Part shown: positions 35,805 to 43,988 of the stretch, piece by piece
Layout of the letters: every line of letters starts with the position of its first letter
Position numbering within the stretch: position 1 is the first letter of the stretch
Source of the DNA: Pseudomonas sp.
Lineage (GTDB): Bacteria > Pseudomonadota > Gammaproteobacteria > Pseudomonadales > Pseudomonadaceae
DNA: 64,000 bases
Direction of reading: 5' to 3'
NCBI RefSeq assembly: GCF_030698175.1
Contig: NZ_JAUYNT010000042.1
Coordinates: 31,892 to 95,891 of the forward strand
Notes under the pieces: generated by a model
Told to the model about the DNA's origin: nothing
The model's database searches: none
What the model saw: the letters and a program-made list of their open reading frames with translations, nothing else
Made by a program: the position numbers and the translations under genes

Positions 35805-37682
35805 ATGGCCATCAACCTGCAGTTTCGGCAAAAAATCCTAGTCGCCGCGTCGTTAGTCGTAGTCGCCGCCTTTTCGTTGTTTGCCCTGTACAACGATTAC
35901 TTGCAACGCACCGCCATCGGCGATGACCTTGAGAGTTATTTAGGCGAGATGGGTGAGGCCACCGCCAACAATATTCAGAACTGGTTATCCGGGCGAATCC
36001 TGCTGGTCGAGAGCGTGTCGCAATCGATCTCAAGCAACCCAGAACCTGCCGCGGTGGCCAGCCTACTGGAACAAAAGACCCTGGCAAAAACCTTTGTCTT
36101 TACCTACCTGGGCAGCAGCGATGGCAAATTCATCATGCGTCCCAATGACGAAATGCCCGCCGACTACGACCCGCGCGTTCGCCCTTGGTACAAGGATGCC
36201 CGCAACGCTGGCGGCACCACCCTTACCGAACCCTATATTGACGCCGCCACCAAGGAGCTGATTATCACCATTGCCACCCCAGCCCAGGAAGCCGGCGTGG
36301 TGGGTGGCGACCTGAGTTTGAAAACCCTGGTACAGATCATCAATTCACTGAATTTCAACGGCATCGGCTATGCCTTTTTGGTCAGCGACGACGGCAAAAT
36401 CCTGGTGCACCCAGACAACAGTCTGATCATGAAAAACCTCAGTGAGCTATTTCCCAAGAACACCCCGGCGCTCAGCAACAAACTCAGTGAAGTGGAGCAA
36501 AACGGCGAGACCCGACTGATCACCTTCAGCCCGGTCAAAGGCCTGCCTTCAGTGACCTGGCATGTGGGCCTGAGCATCGACAAAAGCAAAGCCTATGCAA
36601 TGCTCAGCACCTTTCGCACCTCGGCCATCATCGCCACCGTCATTGCCGTGACCAGCATCATCTTCCTGCTCAGCCTGCTGATTCGTGTACTGATGCAACC
36701 CCTGGCGACCATGGGCAAAGCCATGCAGGACATCGCCAGGGGTGAAGGTGATTTAACCAAACGCCTGGAAATCCAATCCCAGGACGAATTTGGCCAACTG
36801 GCCGGCGCGTTTAATCAGTTTGTCGAACGCATTCACACCTCGATCCGTGAGGTCTCATCGACCACCGCCCAACTCAATCAGGTGGCCAAGTTGGTGCTCA
36901 ATGCCTCGACCTCGTCGATGGCCAACTCCGACGAGCAGGCCAACCGCACCCACAGCGTCGCCGCCGCCATTAATGAACTGGGTGCCGCCGCTCAAGAGAT
37001 CGCCCGCAATGCCGCCCAAGCGTCGAACCAGGCCTCCGATGCCCGTCACTTGGCCGAAGATGGTCGCGAGGTGGTCGGTAGAACCATCCGCGCCATGAGT
37101 GAGCTGTCGAGCAAAATCAGCGCGTCCTGCAGCAATATCGAAACCCTCAACAGCAAAACCGTGAACATCGGCCAAATCCTTGAGGTGATTAAAAGCATCT
37201 CCCAACAAACCAACTTGCTGGCCCTCAACGCCGCCATCGAAGCGGCGCGTGCCGGTGAGGCCGGCCGCGGTTTTGCCGTGGTGGCCGATGAAGTGCGCAA
37301 CCTCGCCCATCGCACCCAGGAATCGGCACAAGAAATTCAGCAAATGATTGAGGAGCTGCAAGTCGGCTCGCGCGACTCGATGATCACCATGACCGAGAGC
37401 CAGCGTTACAGCGAAGAGAGTGTCGAAATTGCCAACCAGGCCGGTGAACGGCTCGGCAGCGTGACCCAGCGCATCGGTGAGATCGATGGCATGAACCAAT
37501 CGGTCGCCACCGCCACCGAGGAGCAAACCTCAGTGGTCGAGTCGCTGAACGTCGACATCCACGAAATCAATCAACTCAATCAGCATGGCGTCGAGAACCT
37601 GCAGGAAACCCTGCGCGCCTGCGATGACCTGCAGCAGCAAGCCGTGCGCCTGCAGCAACTGGTCAATAGCTTTCGCATCTAG
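35805..37682 (+). CDS. Methyl-accepting chemotaxis protein with dCache amino-acid-type sensor (PctA-like)
   Basis: A 625-residue receptor starting MAINLQFRQKILVAASLVVV after AAGGAAC. Two membrane helices (about 10-30 and 265-290) flank a periplasmic dCache domain. That domain has Y121, R126, W128, Y129 and Y144 in YDPRVRPWYKDA and TEPYIDAATKE, and D169 in VVGGDLSL, the residues known in PctA-like receptors to grip the amino and carboxyl groups of amino acids. A HAMP domain and the signalling tip ISQQTNLLALNAAIEAARAG follow. It probably mediates taxis to amino acids. Longer upstream frames lack a ribosome site. Confidence 0.92.
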   Translation: MAINLQFRQKILVAASLVVVAAFSLFALYNDYLQRTAIGDDLESYLGEMGEATANNIQNWLSGRILLVESVSQSISSNPEPAAVASLLEQKTLAKTFVFTYLGSSDGKFIMRPNDEMPADYDPRVRPWYKDARNAGGTTLTEPYIDAATKELIITIATPAQEAGVVGGDLSLKTLVQIINSLNFNGIGYAFLVSDDGKILVHPDNSLIMKNLSELFPKNTPALSNKLSEVEQNGETRLITFSPVKGLPSVTWHVGLSIDKSKAYAMLSTFRTSAIIATVIAVTSIIFLLSLLIRVLMQPLATMGKAMQDIARGEGDLTKRLEIQSQDEFGQLAGAFNQFVERIHTSIREVSSTTAQLNQVAKLVLNASTSSMANSDEQANRTHSVAAAINELGAAAQEIARNAAQASNQASDARHLAEDGREVVGRTIRAMSELSSKISASCSNIETLNSKTVNIGQILEVIKSISQQTNLLALNAAIEAARAGEAGRGFAVVADEVRNLAHRTQESAQEIQQMIEELQVGSRDSMITMTESQRYSEESVEIANQAGERLGSVTQRIGEIDGMNQSVATATEEQTSVVESLNVDIHEINQLNQHGVENLQETLRACDDLQQQAVRLQQLVNSFRI

Positions 37683-37690
37683 CCAGGCGA

Positions 37691-37723
37691 ACCAGACGCG
37701 CTGACAGCCTCAGCGCGTCTGGT
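37691..37723. terminator. Hairpin after the chemoreceptor gene
   Basis: ACCAGACGCGCTGA (37691-37704) and TCAGCGCGTCTGGT (37710-37723) form a perfect 14-bp stem with a 5-base loop, 8 bp past the stop. There is no T-run, but the stem is strong enough to stop or protect the transcript. It overlaps the 3' end of the small minus-strand gene. Confidence 0.6.
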
Positions 37724-37925
37724 TGATGACTGAGCGTGGCGACTTTAGCGGTTCAGCCTCTGTAGCTAGTTCAAGTGGCGCCTGCAATTGGCGCCACAGC
37801 TGCGCGGCAGCGGCAAAGTCGGCGCCATGCTCACCGGTTAGCTCAGCTGGGTCATAACGACTGACGCACCCTTCCCCCAGCGTTGCCGGCGGATTTGAGG
37901 CGGCGCGGTCGAGTGGATCATTCAT
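37710..37925 (-). CDS. Small hypothetical protein, 71 residues
   Basis: Starts MNDPLDRAASNPPATLGEGC with GAGG six bases upstream. It is acidic and rich in Ala, Glu and Leu, with no membrane segment. The middle ADFAAAAQLWRQLQAPLEL could form one helix. Not recognised. Its stop lies inside the hairpin shared with the chemoreceptor gene. Confidence 0.5.
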   Translation of the reverse strand: MNDPLDRAASNPPATLGEGCVSRYDPAELTGEHGADFAAAAQLWRQLQAPLELATEAEPLKSPRSVINQTR

Positions 37926-38008
37926 GGCAACCTCGGCATGCGGGCGCAGCTATAAGTGCTTTTATCCGGCACGTGGCTGACCAGTCAGCAACAGTCACGC
38001 AATCGGCG

Positions 38009-38860
38009 TCAATCGAACAAGACTGTTTTGTTGTCGTGCACCAGCACCCGATCTTCCAAGTGCAAGCGCAAGCCCCGCGCTAGCACTCTTTTTTCAACAT
38101 CTTTACCCAGGCGCACCATGTCTTCGATGCTGTCGCGATGGGTCACGCGCGCCACGTCCTGCTCAATGATCGGGCCAGCATCCAGCTCTTCGGTAACGTA
38201 GTGACAGGTGGCGCCAATTAACTTCACCCCGCGCAACGAGGCCTGGTGATAGGGCTTGGCGCCCACAAACGACGGCAAAAAGCTGTGATGAATGTTAATC
38301 ACCCGTTTAGCAAAGGCCTGACAGAGTTGTGGCGGCAGAATCTGCATATAGCGCGCCAGCACTATGGCGTCGGCCTGACTGGCTTCGACCAGCCGGGAAA
38401 CCTCGGCAAAGGCCGGTTGCTTGTTCTGCGGATCAACCGGCACATGCTCAAAGGCAATACCGTGCCACTCAACCATGCTGCGTAAATCATCGTGATTGGA
38501 GATGACGCAGGGAATCTCGCAATCCAGTTCATTGCTATGCCAGCGATGCAGCAAATCCGCCAGGCAATGCGACTCGCGGCTGGCCATCAATACCACGCGC
38601 TTCTTTTGCGCCGAATCGGTGACCCGCCAGTCCATGGAAAACTCCTGGGCAATGGGCGCAAACGCTTGGCGAAATCCGGCAAGATCAAACGGCAGCGAAT
38701 CGGCGCGAATCTCATGGCGCATAAAGAACCAACCATTCTGATTGTCTGAATGGTGACTCGCCTCGGTGATCCAGCCGTTATAGGTGGCCAAAAAATTACT
38801 CACCTTGGCAACGATACCAACGCGGTCCGGGCAGGCTATGACCAGCCGAAAAGTGCGCAT
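38009..38860 (-). CDS. purU: Formyltetrahydrofolate deformylase
   Basis: A 283-residue enzyme starting MRTFRLVIACPDRVGIVAKV, an ACT-type regulatory domain (about residues 1-80). The formyltransferase-like domain follows with INIHHSFLPSFVGAKPYHQA (catalytic His) and GATCHYVTEELDAGPIIEQD. It hydrolyses 10-formyl-tetrahydrofolate to formate and tetrahydrofolate, balancing one-carbon pools. It lies upstream of and divergent from mvaT, with a MITE-like repeat between. Confidence 0.95.
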   Translation of the reverse strand: MRTFRLVIACPDRVGIVAKVSNFLATYNGWITEASHHSDNQNGWFFMRHEIRADSLPFDLAGFRQAFAPIAQEFSMDWRVTDSAQKKRVVLMASRESHCLADLLHRWHSNELDCEIPCVISNHDDLRSMVEWHGIAFEHVPVDPQNKQPAFAEVSRLVEASQADAIVLARYMQILPPQLCQAFAKRVINIHHSFLPSFVGAKPYHQASLRGVKLIGATCHYVTEELDAGPIIEQDVARVTHRDSIEDMVRLGKDVEKRVLARGLRLHLEDRVLVHDNKTVLFD

Positions 38861-38898
38861 ACAGAAAACTCCAGAAGCACGGCAAAGACCGCCATTCT

Positions 38899-39063
38899 AG
38901 CAGCCTGCCGGGCTTAGGCGTCCGTAGCGAGGGAAAGACCGGTTTGAGGCAGTTTTTGCGCTCTTTTGAGGCGAATAGTCGCTCTCTTTAACGAAAAAGA
39001 GCGCGAAAAATGACCAAGCCCGGCTTTTCCGCAGTAGGACAGTCCTAAGTCCGACAGGCTGCT
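38899..39063. mobile_element. MITE-like element with 20-bp terminal inverted repeats
   Basis: AGCAGCCTGCCGGGCTTAGG (38899-38918) and CCTAAGTCCGACAGGCTGCT (39044-39063) are inverted copies with two mismatches. Inside is a second inverted repeat, GCGCTCTTTT (38958-38967) and AAAAGAGCGC (38995-39004). The 165-bp unit has no plausible gene. It fits a non-autonomous, REP/MITE-type element inserted in the purU-mvaT intergenic region. Confidence 0.65.
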
Positions 39064-39303
39064 CGCCAGTGGCCGCGAAAACTTCAGTATTACTAAGCGG
39101 CAAATACCTATCAGCACGGCACATAGTGTCTGTGCAGATGCGTACTTAACCGCCGAGCGCAACAAGCTGTAACAACAGTGGCTAACAGCCAGCGCACAAT
39201 CCACGCCCAGCTTAAGTCAGCCCATTATGCGACAAACACTTCGAAAAGTTATGCCTAGGCAATATTCAACAAGCAGTTATTTTATATAAATTCATTTGAC
39301 TTG

Positions 39304-39332
39304 TTTACAGACTGTAACTGCCTGACTATTAT
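39304..39332 (+). promoter_or_regulatory. Candidate sigma-70 promoter of mvaT
   Basis: TTTACA (39304-39309) and TATTAT (39327-39332) are separated by exactly 17 bp, 47 bp upstream of the mvaT start. The preceding DNA (39240-39300) is unusually AT-rich for this genome, a setting where MvaT itself could bind. Confidence 0.55.
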
Positions 39333-39378
39333 TACCAGCACTACTCCCCTGATCCATCGAACACTCATAGGAAAGCCA

Positions 39379-39753
39379 ATGTCCTTAGTCAATGAATACC
39401 GCTCAACCGAAGCTCAAATCAAAGAACTGCAAGCACACCTGAAAAGCCTGTCGGAAAACGACAAGCTCAAGCAAGAGCTTGAATTCGAAACCAAGCTGCG
39501 CGCACTGATGGCTGAATATCAAAAAGCCCTGCCGAGCATCATCGCCATTCTTGATCCGCAAGCTAAAGCTGGCAAAGTTGCTCGCGTTAGCAAAACTACC
39601 GGTACCAAGCGTGCTCGTAAAATGAAGCAATACAAAAACCCAAACACCGGCGACGTGATTGAAACCAAAGGTGGCAATCACAAAGTCCTGAAAGAATGGA
39701 AAGCCAAGTGGGGCTCCGACGTAGTTGAAAGCTGGGTCACCCTGCTCGACTAA
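39379..39753 (+). CDS. mvaT: MvaT-family H-NS-like nucleoid protein and xenogeneic silencer
   Basis: A 124-residue protein starting MSLVNEYRSTEAQIKELQAH after AGGAAA. The N-terminal coiled coil (about residues 5-55) drives dimer and higher-order assembly. The C-terminal DNA-binding part has the MvaT motif KQYKNPNTGDVIETKGGNHK followed by VLKEWKAKWG, which inserts in the minor groove of AT-rich DNA. It should silence foreign DNA and regulate virulence- and biofilm-type genes. Gene order purU-mvaT-sbcB is the one I recall from P. aeruginosa; MvaU is a close alternative. Confidence 0.92.
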   Translation: MSLVNEYRSTEAQIKELQAHLKSLSENDKLKQELEFETKLRALMAEYQKALPSIIAILDPQAKAGKVARVSKTTGTKRARKMKQYKNPNTGDVIETKGGNHKVLKEWKAKWGSDVVESWVTLLD

Positions 39754-39768
39754 GCTGCCCCGCTATAT

Positions 39769-39796
39769 AAAAAACGCCAGCCTGCTGGCGTTTTTT
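39769..39796. terminator. Bidirectional terminator between mvaT and sbcB
   Basis: AAAAAACGCCAG CCTG CTGGCGTTTTTT forms a 12-bp symmetric stem with A- and T-runs, 15 bp after the mvaT stop and 21 bp after the sbcB stop. Confidence 0.92.
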
Positions 39797-39817
39797 ATTG
39801 CCTGACCAAAAGACCGG

Positions 39818-41248
39818 CTACAGCGACAAGCGCGTGGCCAACTGCTGCGCATGAGCCTGCCACTGCGCCAGCAACGCCTGCTGAGCCACTGTAGCACCAG
39901 ACAAGGCCTGTGCCGTAGCCTGCTCGAAAGCCTCCAGGGTATTAGGCGCACCAAACTGCGGATCAGTTAATCGCCGCTTACAAAACAACTGCCAACGTTC
40001 AGTTTCCCCCGGTGTTAGGGTGTGCGGGAAGTTGCGGGCGCGGTAACGAAACAGTAACTCAGGCAAGCGCGCGTCATCAAATGGCCATACTGGCCGGGTT
40101 AATTCTTCGGGTTCGGCGCGGCGCACCTGCTCACAGAGTCGACGATCACGCTCTCCGAGAAACCCGTCATATAACTGCTGCTCGGGATCTTCGCTGGGTG
40201 CAAAGCCTTCCTCGGCATAAATAGTCTGCATTTTTTCCCGCCACAGGCCCTGATTCTCGCGCAAGGTTATTGCGCGCTGCTGGCAGGCGGGCAAATCCAA
40301 TTGCAAGCGCTGCTTATCGCTGTCACGCAATACCGTTAAAGGCGCCAGCACCGGACAACGATTGACGTGCAACAACTTCAGCGGCACCGGCAATTCACCT
40401 TCCGCCAATTGCTCACGGCGCGTGTAAAGTCGCTGGCGCAAGCTTTCACCATCCAACTGCAGCAGTACTTGCGGGTCAAGTTGCAGATCGCAAACGATCA
40501 ATGCATTGCGATTTTTTGGATGCCAGGCCAGCGGTAAAATCACACTCAGATAATGCCGCGCCGCCGAATAACGCCCCGACACATGCAGTAATGGCTGGAG
40601 CAATTGAATCTGCTCCAATACTCGCGGTTTGCTACGTTGGCGATAAAGAAACTCGTATAGCTTTGGCTGTTTTTCACGCACTAAGCGCGCCAAGGCAATG
40701 GTGGCCCGCACATCGCTCAAGGCATCGTGAGCCTGCGCGTGTTCAATGCCATTCTCTTTAGTCAGGCGCTCCAACTTAAGGCTGACGCGACCCTCTTCCT
40801 CCGGCCAGTTAAATCCCTCGGGGCGCAGGGCATAGGCGGTGCGGACTAAATCAATCAAGTCCCAGCGGGTATTACCTCCCTGCCATTCACGCGCATAAGG
40901 ATCGAAGAAGTTGCGATAGAGGCTGTAGCGAGTCACTTCATCATCAAAACGCAAACTGTTGTAGCCCGTGCCACAAGTGCCCGGCATGGATAACTCGGCA
41001 TGCAGGCGGGTCATAAACTCGGCTTCGGGTAAACCCTGCTCGGCCAAACGTTGCGGGGTGATGCCAGTAATCAAGCAGGCCATGGGGTGCGGCAGGATGT
41101 CGTCACTGGGCTGACAATAGATATTCAGCGGCGTGCCGATTTCGTTCAGCGCCTCGTCGGTGCGAATCCCGGCCACCTGCAGCGGCCGATCACAACGCGG
41201 GTTAATCCCGGTGGTCTCAAAGTCATACCAAAAAATGCTGGGCGTCAC
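39818..41248 (-). CDS. sbcB: Exodeoxyribonuclease I
   Basis: A 476-residue nuclease from a GTG start: VTPSIFWYDFETTGINPRCD. DFETTG is exonuclease motif I, GTGYNSLRFDDEV motif II and EHAQAHDALSDVRATIALAR motif III of the DEDD family. The ExoI-specific SH3-like and C-terminal helical parts follow. It degrades single-stranded DNA 3' to 5' in repair and recombination. Length is close to E. coli SbcB (475). Confidence 0.95.
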   Translation of the reverse strand: MTPSIFWYDFETTGINPRCDRPLQVAGIRTDEALNEIGTPLNIYCQPSDDILPHPMACLITGITPQRLAEQGLPEAEFMTRLHAELSMPGTCGTGYNSLRFDDEVTRYSLYRNFFDPYAREWQGGNTRWDLIDLVRTAYALRPEGFNWPEEEGRVSLKLERLTKENGIEHAQAHDALSDVRATIALARLVREKQPKLYEFLYRQRSKPRVLEQIQLLQPLLHVSGRYSAARHYLSVILPLAWHPKNRNALIVCDLQLDPQVLLQLDGESLRQRLYTRREQLAEGELPVPLKLLHVNRCPVLAPLTVLRDSDKQRLQLDLPACQQRAITLRENQGLWREKMQTIYAEEGFAPSEDPEQQLYDGFLGERDRRLCEQVRRAEPEELTRPVWPFDDARLPELLFRYRARNFPHTLTPGETERWQLFCKRRLTDPQFGAPNTLEAFEQATAQALSGATVAQQALLAQWQAHAQQLATRLSL

Positions 41249-41379
41249 GGCAAAGTCCTAAACAGAGTGGCGGCGGCAGTTTAGGCATAGCCAACAAAGC
41301 TTGGCGAGCCTTGCTAGCAAGCGACGCGAGCCGTTAGCATGGCAGCCAGGATTCTAACCCCAGCACAAGGACTGTTCCG

Positions 41380-42147
41380 ATGAGCACCAATCCCAGCGAA
41401 AACCCCTACGCCGTCCCCACCAGCAATCTGCAAGAAACCGCGCCCACACACCAAGTGCCAAGCATCGAAGAAGCCTTAAGCCGTGGCTATGATTTTCGCA
41501 TCGGCGAGTTGCTTAGTGATGCCTGGCAGCGCGTCAAAGGCAGTAAAGGCCTGATCATCGGCGCCGTGATCATTTACGCAGTGGCTGCCACCATCATCAA
41601 CTCGGTGTTCGGTGCCATGCTTGGCTTGATTGGCTTGCAGGCCGATCCAGAAAACCTCGCAGGCATGCTGGCCGGGCAATTTGTCATCAGCATCCTTGGC
41701 GCGGCGGTCACTTATCCGCTGCTGGCAGGCACGATGATGATCGGCATTCGCCGCGCTGCCGACCAACCCTTTAACTTCGATCTGGCCTTCAGTGGCTTTA
41801 AAAATCCGCTGCCGATCATCATCACTGGCGTGCTGATGTTGGTGATGGTCTACGTCGGCTTCCTACTGCTGCTGATACCCGGTATTTATCTGATGATTGC
41901 CTACGCATTGGCCTTGCCGCTGGTGATCGAACGCGGCCTGTCGCCTTGGCAAGCCTTGGAGGCCTCACGCAAAGCCATCAGCCAACACTGGTTTAAAGTG
42001 CTCGGCCTGAACCTCGTACTGGGCCTGATCGTTGGCCTAAGCGCCATCCCGCTGGGCATTGGCATGATCTGGACAGTACCGCTCTGGGCCATTGCCAGCG
42101 GCGTGCTGTACCGCACCATTTTCGGTGTCTTGCCCGTAGCAGAGTAA
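41380..42147 (+). CDS. Multi-pass membrane protein of unknown function
   Basis: A 255-residue protein starting MSTNPSENPYAVPTSNLQET, with a soluble Pro/Ser-rich N-terminus and about five or six hydrophobic helices (VIIYAVAATIINSVFGAML, GVLMLVMVYVGFLLLLIPG, and others). LIPGIYLMIAYALALPLVIE is typical of a widespread family of bacterial membrane proteins resembling a glycerophosphodiester-phosphodiesterase membrane domain. Function unknown. It heads a co-directional run of membrane genes to 49301. Confidence 0.78.
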   Translation: MSTNPSENPYAVPTSNLQETAPTHQVPSIEEALSRGYDFRIGELLSDAWQRVKGSKGLIIGAVIIYAVAATIINSVFGAMLGLIGLQADPENLAGMLAGQFVISILGAAVTYPLLAGTMMIGIRRAADQPFNFDLAFSGFKNPLPIIITGVLMLVMVYVGFLLLLIPGIYLMIAYALALPLVIERGLSPWQALEASRKAISQHWFKVLGLNLVLGLIVGLSAIPLGIGMIWTVPLWAIASGVLYRTIFGVLPVAE

Positions 42148-42237
42148 TCGCCTTAATTGCGCCGGAGCGCACACGCCTCCGGTTGCTTGTACGCCTGCTG
42201 CTCGCTAGCATCGGGCTTTCTTTGACGCAGCCAGCCG

Positions 42238-42972
42238 ATGCCCTCTAACCCCGCCAGCGCCGTGCCCCAACCCAGCAGCGCGCCAATCGAGCTGCTGGAC
42301 ACCCGTTATAAAGTGGAAACCCCGGAAGGCATCGACCTCACCCTGCGCCCCGCCAGCCTGGTGCCGCGCGCCTTGGCGTTCGCCATCGACCTGGCGATTC
42401 GGGGTGTGGCCTTGCTGTTGCTGCTGCTGTTGCTCGAACTGCTCGGCAAGCTCGGCAAAGGTCTGGGCGCCATCCTGATGTTTATGCTGACCTGGTGGTA
42501 CATGGTGTTGTTTGAAGTGCTCAACCAAGGCCGTTCGCCGGGTAAACAATGGATGGGTTTACGGGTGGTACACGACGATGGCACCCCCGTTGGCTGGGGC
42601 GCCTCGCTAACCCGCAATCTGTTGCGTTTTGTCGACTTTCTGCCGTTTGCCTATGCGCTGGGGATTCTCAGCAGCCTAAATCATCCGGCCTTTAAGCGTC
42701 TGGGCGATCTGGCCGCCGGCACCTTGGTGGTCTATCAGGAAAAACCGGCAAGCCGCCCGGCACTGCCAGAGGTTGAACCGCTGCGCGCGCCATTCAACAT
42801 GAACCTGGCCGAGCAACGGGCCATTTTGGCCTTCGCCGAGCGGCAAAACGGATTGTCCAGCGCCCGCCGCGACGAGGTTGCGGCCATTTTGGCCGAGCCA
42901 TTACAGGTGCCGTCCGAGCAGGCTCAAGCCCAACTCAACGGCATTGCCCGTGGTTTGTTGGGCCCAACATGA
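42238..42972 (+). CDS. RDD-family membrane protein
   Basis: A 244-residue protein. The RDD core is VPRALAFAIDLAIRGVALLL and QGRSPGKQWMGLRVVHDDG, with helices to about residue 175 and a soluble C-terminal tail (NLAEQRAILAFAERQNGL). RDD proteins are often transporters or membrane scaffolds; in pseudomonads this one heads a MoxR/DUF58 operon. Its stop overlaps the next start (ATGA). Confidence 0.85.
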   Translation: MPSNPASAVPQPSSAPIELLDTRYKVETPEGIDLTLRPASLVPRALAFAIDLAIRGVALLLLLLLLELLGKLGKGLGAILMFMLTWWYMVLFEVLNQGRSPGKQWMGLRVVHDDGTPVGWGASLTRNLLRFVDFLPFAYALGILSSLNHPAFKRLGDLAAGTLVVYQEKPASRPALPEVEPLRAPFNMNLAEQRAILAFAERQNGLSSARRDEVAAILAEPLQVPSEQAQAQLNGIARGLLGPT

Positions 42973-43949
42973 AACAAAGCCTGTTTGAAAACCACTACCA
43001 AAGCAGCTGGCAAACCTTTGCCACGCAACTGCACGCCCTTGAGCGCGGCAAGGCCAAGCCTGAGCACAGCCAGGATTTTGCCGCCCGTTATCGACACCTT
43101 TGCCAACAACTGGCACTGGCCCAAGAGCGCGGCTACAGCAGCCATCTGGTCGAACAACTGCAACACCTGGTGATGCGCGGCCATCAACAGCTGTATCGCC
43201 ATCGCAGCCATTTGGGCGCCAATCTGATTCGCTTCCTGCTGACCGGCTTTGCCCAGCTGGTACGCCGCGAATGGCGCAGCCTGCTGTGGGCCAGCCTGCT
43301 GTTTTACGGCAGTTTGCTCGGCATGGGCGTGCTGGTTTATCTGTTCCCCGACCTGGTCTATAGCGTGGTGGCGCCCGATCAAGTGCACTCGATGGAGTCG
43401 ATGTACGACCCCGACGCCCAGCGCCTGGGCCGCTTTGGCGAGCGTAACTCTGGCGATGACTGGGTGATGTTCGGCTACTACATCATGAACAATATCGGCA
43501 TCGCCTTTCAGACCTTCGCCAGCGGTTTGTTGTTTGGCCTGGGTAGCCTGTTCTTCTTATTCTTCAACGGCCTGATGATCGGCGCCGTCGCCGGCCATTT
43601 GAGCCAGATAGGTTCGGGGCTGACCTTTTGGTCGTTCGTCATCGGCCACGGCGCCTTCGAGCTAACCGCCATCACCGTAGCCGGCGCTGCCGGGTTAAAA
43701 CTCGGCTGGGCGCTCATTGCACCAGGGCGCTGGCCACGCAGCGAGGCCTTGCGCTTGGCCGCCGCGCAAAGCGTGCAACTGGTCGCCGGCGCCATTTTAC
43801 TACTGCTGATTGCGGCCTTTATCGAGGCCTATTGGTCATCGATGACGTACACCAGCGTCAATGTAAAGTTCGCCATGGGTGGCGGCCTGTGGCTGCTGGT
43901 CGGCGCTTATTTTGGCTTCGCTGGACGAGGTCAAAATGACGCAAATTAA
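42969..43949 (+). CDS. SpoIIM-like (stage II sporulation protein M family) membrane protein
   Basis: A 326-residue protein starting MKQSLFENHYQSSWQTFATQ, with a soluble helical N-terminus (about 110 residues) and five or so membrane segments. MNNIGIAFQTFASGLLFGLG and FVIGHGAFELTAITVAGAAG are the SpoIIM-family blocks. The organism does not sporulate; in proteobacteria this domain occurs in MoxR operons, where it may anchor or help assemble a membrane complex. It overlaps the RDD gene by 4 bases. Confidence 0.87.
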   Translation: MKQSLFENHYQSSWQTFATQLHALERGKAKPEHSQDFAARYRHLCQQLALAQERGYSSHLVEQLQHLVMRGHQQLYRHRSHLGANLIRFLLTGFAQLVRREWRSLLWASLLFYGSLLGMGVLVYLFPDLVYSVVAPDQVHSMESMYDPDAQRLGRFGERNSGDDWVMFGYYIMNNIGIAFQTFASGLLFGLGSLFFLFFNGLMIGAVAGHLSQIGSGLTFWSFVIGHGAFELTAITVAGAAGLKLGWALIAPGRWPRSEALRLAAAQSVQLVAGAILLLLIAAFIEAYWSSMTYTSVNVKFAMGGGLWLLVGAYFGFAGRGQNDAN

Positions 43950-43988
43950 AGCCAACGCAGACAACCTCAGCCTGAGTACGAGGCCGCT

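Noticed and set aside
38914..39204. Minus-strand frames covering the purU-mvaT gap
   Set aside because: They lie largely in the MITE-like element, have no ribosome site and no family pattern.
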